The notes under the pieces were generated by a model. That model did no database searches, was not told where the DNA came from, and was given only the letters and a program-made list of their open reading frames with translations. The position numbers and the translations under genes were made by a program. Shown in pieces: positions 62,193 to 64,000 of a stretch of 64,000 nucleotides of DNA. Within the stretch, counting starts at the first letter, position 1, and the number at the start of each line of letters is the position of its first letter. The DNA comes from Paenibacillus harenae (GTDB lineage: Bacteria > Bacillota > Bacilli > Paenibacillales > Paenibacillaceae): assembly GCF_030812415.1 (NCBI RefSeq), contig NZ_JAUSST010000008.1, positions 279,550 through 343,549 of the forward strand. Reading direction: 5' to 3'.

Positions 62193-63062
62193 TCATTTGA
62201 AGAAATCGTTGAAAATTTCTGCAATCGATTCTTGGTCATTCGATATGGAAAGCATGACGTAATTGCCGTTGCGTAGAATCTGATAGTTCTTCGCTTCTTC
62301 ATATTGGTCCTGCAAGTAAGTTTCGAATGTCTTGATGATGCTGGTTGCGCGCTTGTCGAGCGATTCCTTCACGGCGTCGTAGTCCTTATCCGACTTCAGC
62401 TTAACGACAACAAGCTCAGTTGCTTTCGTGTTCATCATCGCTTGCATGAATACGGCATCGGATAATAAGGTGCCGGCTTCAATGCCGTATACATCCTTAA
62501 TGCGATCGCCTTCTACCGTTACAAGACGAGGCAATTCGACGTCCGCGGTGATTTTGGCAACGATATCGGAGGCGCTGACCGTTACTTCAGGTTTCTGAGA
62601 AGGCTTTGGCTTCGGTGCAGCGGCAGGTTTCTGAGTCGGCTTGTCCGTTGCAACCGGCTTCTTCGTCGGTTTTGCCATCGGTTTAGCAGTCGGCTTGGCT
62701 GCCGGTTTTGATGTAGGCTTTACTGCCGGTTTGGTCGTAGGCTTTACAGGAGCCGCGTCGCTGGCAGGCGTTTCCGTTGGCCTGGTTGTAGCAGCAGCCG
62801 CAAACTCAGGCGTATCCGATGCTGGCGTATCGTTCGCGGAGGTGGATGCGTCCGATCCAGGAGCATTCGATGCGGTGTCGTTTCCTGCTCCGTTAACGGA
62901 GGAATTCGCGTTAGCCGATGTGTTCGTATTGGCGGGATCGCTGCTTGCCGCTTCATTCGTACCGGAACCGCAGCCGGCCATAAGAATAGAGCATGCGATA
63001 ATGAGGGCCGTAATCTTTGTCCGTTTCTTGTTGTTTTGAGTCGTTATGGCTGTTAATTTCAT
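62193..63062 (-). CDS. DUF4358 lipoprotein with Lys-Pro-Thr repeat linker
   Basis: 289 residues from ATG 63062. Lipoprotein signal with LMAGC (Cys near 31). A Ser/Asn/Thr/Ala-rich region (about 35-100) leads to a Pro/Lys/Thr repeat (KPTTKPAVKPTSKPAAKPTA and similar units, about 105-160) that probably spans the wall. The C-terminal domain (about 165-289; SASDIVAKITADVELPRLVT, FMQAMMNTKATELVVVKLKS, ILRNGNYVMLSISND) fits DUF4358, a secreted domain of unknown function in Firmicutes. Repeats of about five residues could vary in number between strains. Confidence 0.8.
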   Translation of the reverse strand: MKLTAITTQNNKKRTKITALIIACSILMAGCGSGTNEAASSDPANTNTSANANSSVNGAGNDTASNAPGSDASTSANDTPASDTPEFAAAATTRPTETPASDAAPVKPTTKPAVKPTSKPAAKPTAKPMAKPTKKPVATDKPTQKPAAAPKPKPSQKPEVTVSASDIVAKITADVELPRLVTVEGDRIKDVYGIEAGTLLSDAVFMQAMMNTKATELVVVKLKSDKDYDAVKESLDKRATSIIKTFETYLQDQYEEAKNYQILRNGNYVMLSISNDQESIAEIFNDFFK

Positions 63063-63107
63063 CAACTAAACGGCGAGTCCGGATAAAAGGTTGCATTCGT
63101 TTGCTTA

Positions 63108-63311
63108 TTATTCACTTGCTGGTTCATTTGATACATGTTCAAGCCGAAAGTCATCTGTCTTGCCGCCATCTTCCCAAATCTCGACGAACAGGGCATCACA
63201 TTTATCGAAGTCCTCGGGTTTGAAAGAAAGAGCTTCCTCCTCGTCCGTGCCTACATATACATTCTCCATACCGTCTTCTTCATTAAATGAGACAATGACA
63301 TAAATTTTCAT
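63108..63311 (-). CDS. Hypothetical 67-residue acidic protein
   Basis: Start ATG 63311 (GGAGG 9 bases upstream; the longer frame start at 63356 has no site). Begins MKIYVIVSFNEEDGMENVYV, then TDEEEALSFKPEDFDKCDAL, FVEIWEDGGK; a compact alpha/beta protein of Asp/Glu-rich composition. No family recognised. Its start lies within the degenerate end of the thiD remnant. Confidence 0.65.
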   Translation of the reverse strand: MKIYVIVSFNEEDGMENVYVGTDEEEALSFKPEDFDKCDALFVEIWEDGGKTDDFRLEHVSNEPASE

Positions 63312-63699
63312 CTGTATACGCCTCCAGTGACTTATAGTTGTTTTGCAGTATATCACATGCCGATGGATAGTTCCTACCTAATAGATGTTGCATGGTTACG
63401 GCTCCGGTAAGCAAAATGGTTAGTCGGTCCATATCCGCCTCCAAATACCGAGCTTGTTCTCTATAGCGGCTTGGATGAAGTTTTTCGCCGTATGTAAAGG
63501 CTTCGGTTACGGTTTTGCCATAAGCCAGCAAAGCTGTTAAAGCGGCATAGGATGTGCAGCCTGTTCCGTGAGTATGGCGTGTTGGAATACGATTGGACTC
63601 CAAGTAGCTGAATTGCTTACCGTCATAGACGAGATCGACAATACGCTGTTCCTCTTCCGGTACATGGCCTCCTTTAATGATCACGAGGCACGTGACCAT
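63283..63699 (-). pseudogene. thiD remnant (C-terminal fragment of HMP/HMP-P kinase)
   Basis: The frame starts in the middle of the ribokinase-like fold: VTCLVIIKGGH near residue 2-12, VDLVYDGKQFSYLESNRIPT near 22-41, and the anion-hole/catalytic HGTGCTSYAALTALLAYGKT near 44-63, the classic C-terminal signature of ThiD. The N-terminal half of the enzyme (about 170 residues) is absent upstream, where the sequence soon meets the rRNA promoter. After about residue 75 the frame departs from the family and runs on into the next gene. Probably a leftover of a thiamine gene cut by rearrangement beside the rRNA operon. Confidence 0.75.
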
Positions 63700-63841
63700 C
63701 TGCTTTATTCGTCTGTCAGCCTCTTCCCGTTCGGATTATCTTGGGTGTTGAAATTCGTTGGAGAAAGTAATAAGATGAGTAAGGCGAAACGGACGATGGT
63801 TGACTGATTTTGCTGCCGGTCAAAAAAGTTTTAAAAAAAGC

Positions 63842-64000
63842 TTGACCGGACAGGACAAGCCATGGTATATTCTAATTCCGGCCGAGAGAAACACATGCCG
63901 GACACGAAAGACAAATGATTGTTCTTTGAAAACTGAACAACGAGCGAAACTGCCAGTATATGAAGCTTCGGCTTCATTACTAAAGCAATAAAATGTTTTT
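63842..64000 (+). promoter_or_regulatory. rRNA operon promoter and leader with boxA
   Basis: TTGACC (63842) and TATATT (63866) with 18 bases between, then a GC-rich leader and TGTTCTTTGAAAACT-like boxA antiterminator (about 63920-63934, TGTTCTTTGAAAACTG), followed by AACAACGAGCGAAAC as found before 16S genes in Bacillales. The 16S gene itself lies beyond the window. The 300 bases from 63700 hold no other gene. Confidence 0.8.

Noticed and set aside
63919..63935. GTTCTTT half-site in the rRNA leader as a seventh SinR operator
   Set aside because: The sequence TGTTCTTTGAAAACTG is the rrn boxA antiterminator, and it has no inverted partner half-site.

Overview
The window looks like a chromosomal segment of a spore-forming, Gram-positive Bacillales bacterium, most likely a Paenibacillaceae (Paenibacillus or Cohnella type). 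The evidence is strong AGGAGG ribosome binding sites with TTG and GTG starts, a SinI/SinR pair, Spo0A-type boxes, a YhcN/YlaJ spore lipoprotein, a CIRCE element, a TatA/TatC pair without TatB, SleB-type and CwlD-type wall hydrolases, and a boxA-bearing rRNA leader at the right edge.

Left part (1-9.2 kb): an unidentified truncated gene, a wall-related run (VanY-like carboxypeptidase, CapA-like phosphatase, N-acetylmuramoyl-alanine amidase), a Fur-controlled ferredoxin-NADP reductase, an EF-G-binding protein, a secreted wall hydrolase, and an iron-uptake pair (AraC regulator and siderophore-binding lipoprotein) whose promoters carry Fur-type boxes.

Centre (9.2-43.2 kb): a large exopolysaccharide locus. 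It holds two right-handed beta-helix proteins, a Wzz-like protein and tyrosine kinase, a CapD-like dehydratase, GalU, about ten glycosyltransferases, an initiating sugar transferase, a DegT aminotransferase, acyltransferases, an EpsG-like polymerase, a pyruvyltransferase, a GH88/105 hydrolase, a Wzx flippase and GalE.

43.2-49.9 kb: a lasso-peptide cluster: macrolactam synthetase (C), a 47-residue precursor (A), an HPr-kinase-like tailoring kinase (K), an ABC exporter (D) and, on the other strand, the RRE protein (B1) and leader protease (B2). The gene after B2 in that minus-strand operon is sinR, and a sinI gene faces it tail to tail, preceded by Spo0A-type boxes.

The main discovery is that six copies of the palindrome GTTCTTTATAAAGAAC, which is two inverted SinR half-sites (GTTCTYT), sit in promoters across the exopolysaccharide and lasso genes: before the wzz-like gene, the CapD-like gene, a stand-alone nucleotidyltransferase of the kind that tailors lasso peptides, the lasso C-A-K-D operon, and the B1-B2-sinR operon, plus one promoter that fires antisense through a NeuD-like gene. 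This predicts one Spo0A-SinI-SinR switch that turns on biofilm matrix and lasso peptide together, with sinR repressing its own operon. The precursor is itself odd, because the expected ring acceptor falls at core position 10 rather than 7-9.

Right part (49.9-64 kb): a spore lipoprotein, a Tat-exported gluconate-dehydrogenase-type flavoenzyme beside tatAC, a CDF metal exporter, an EamA transporter, HtpG under CIRCE, a SatD/DUF3307 pair with three palindromic repeats in its promoter region, a WYL regulator, a DUF4358 lipoprotein, a thiD remnant, and the promoter and leader of an rRNA operon that continues beyond the window.
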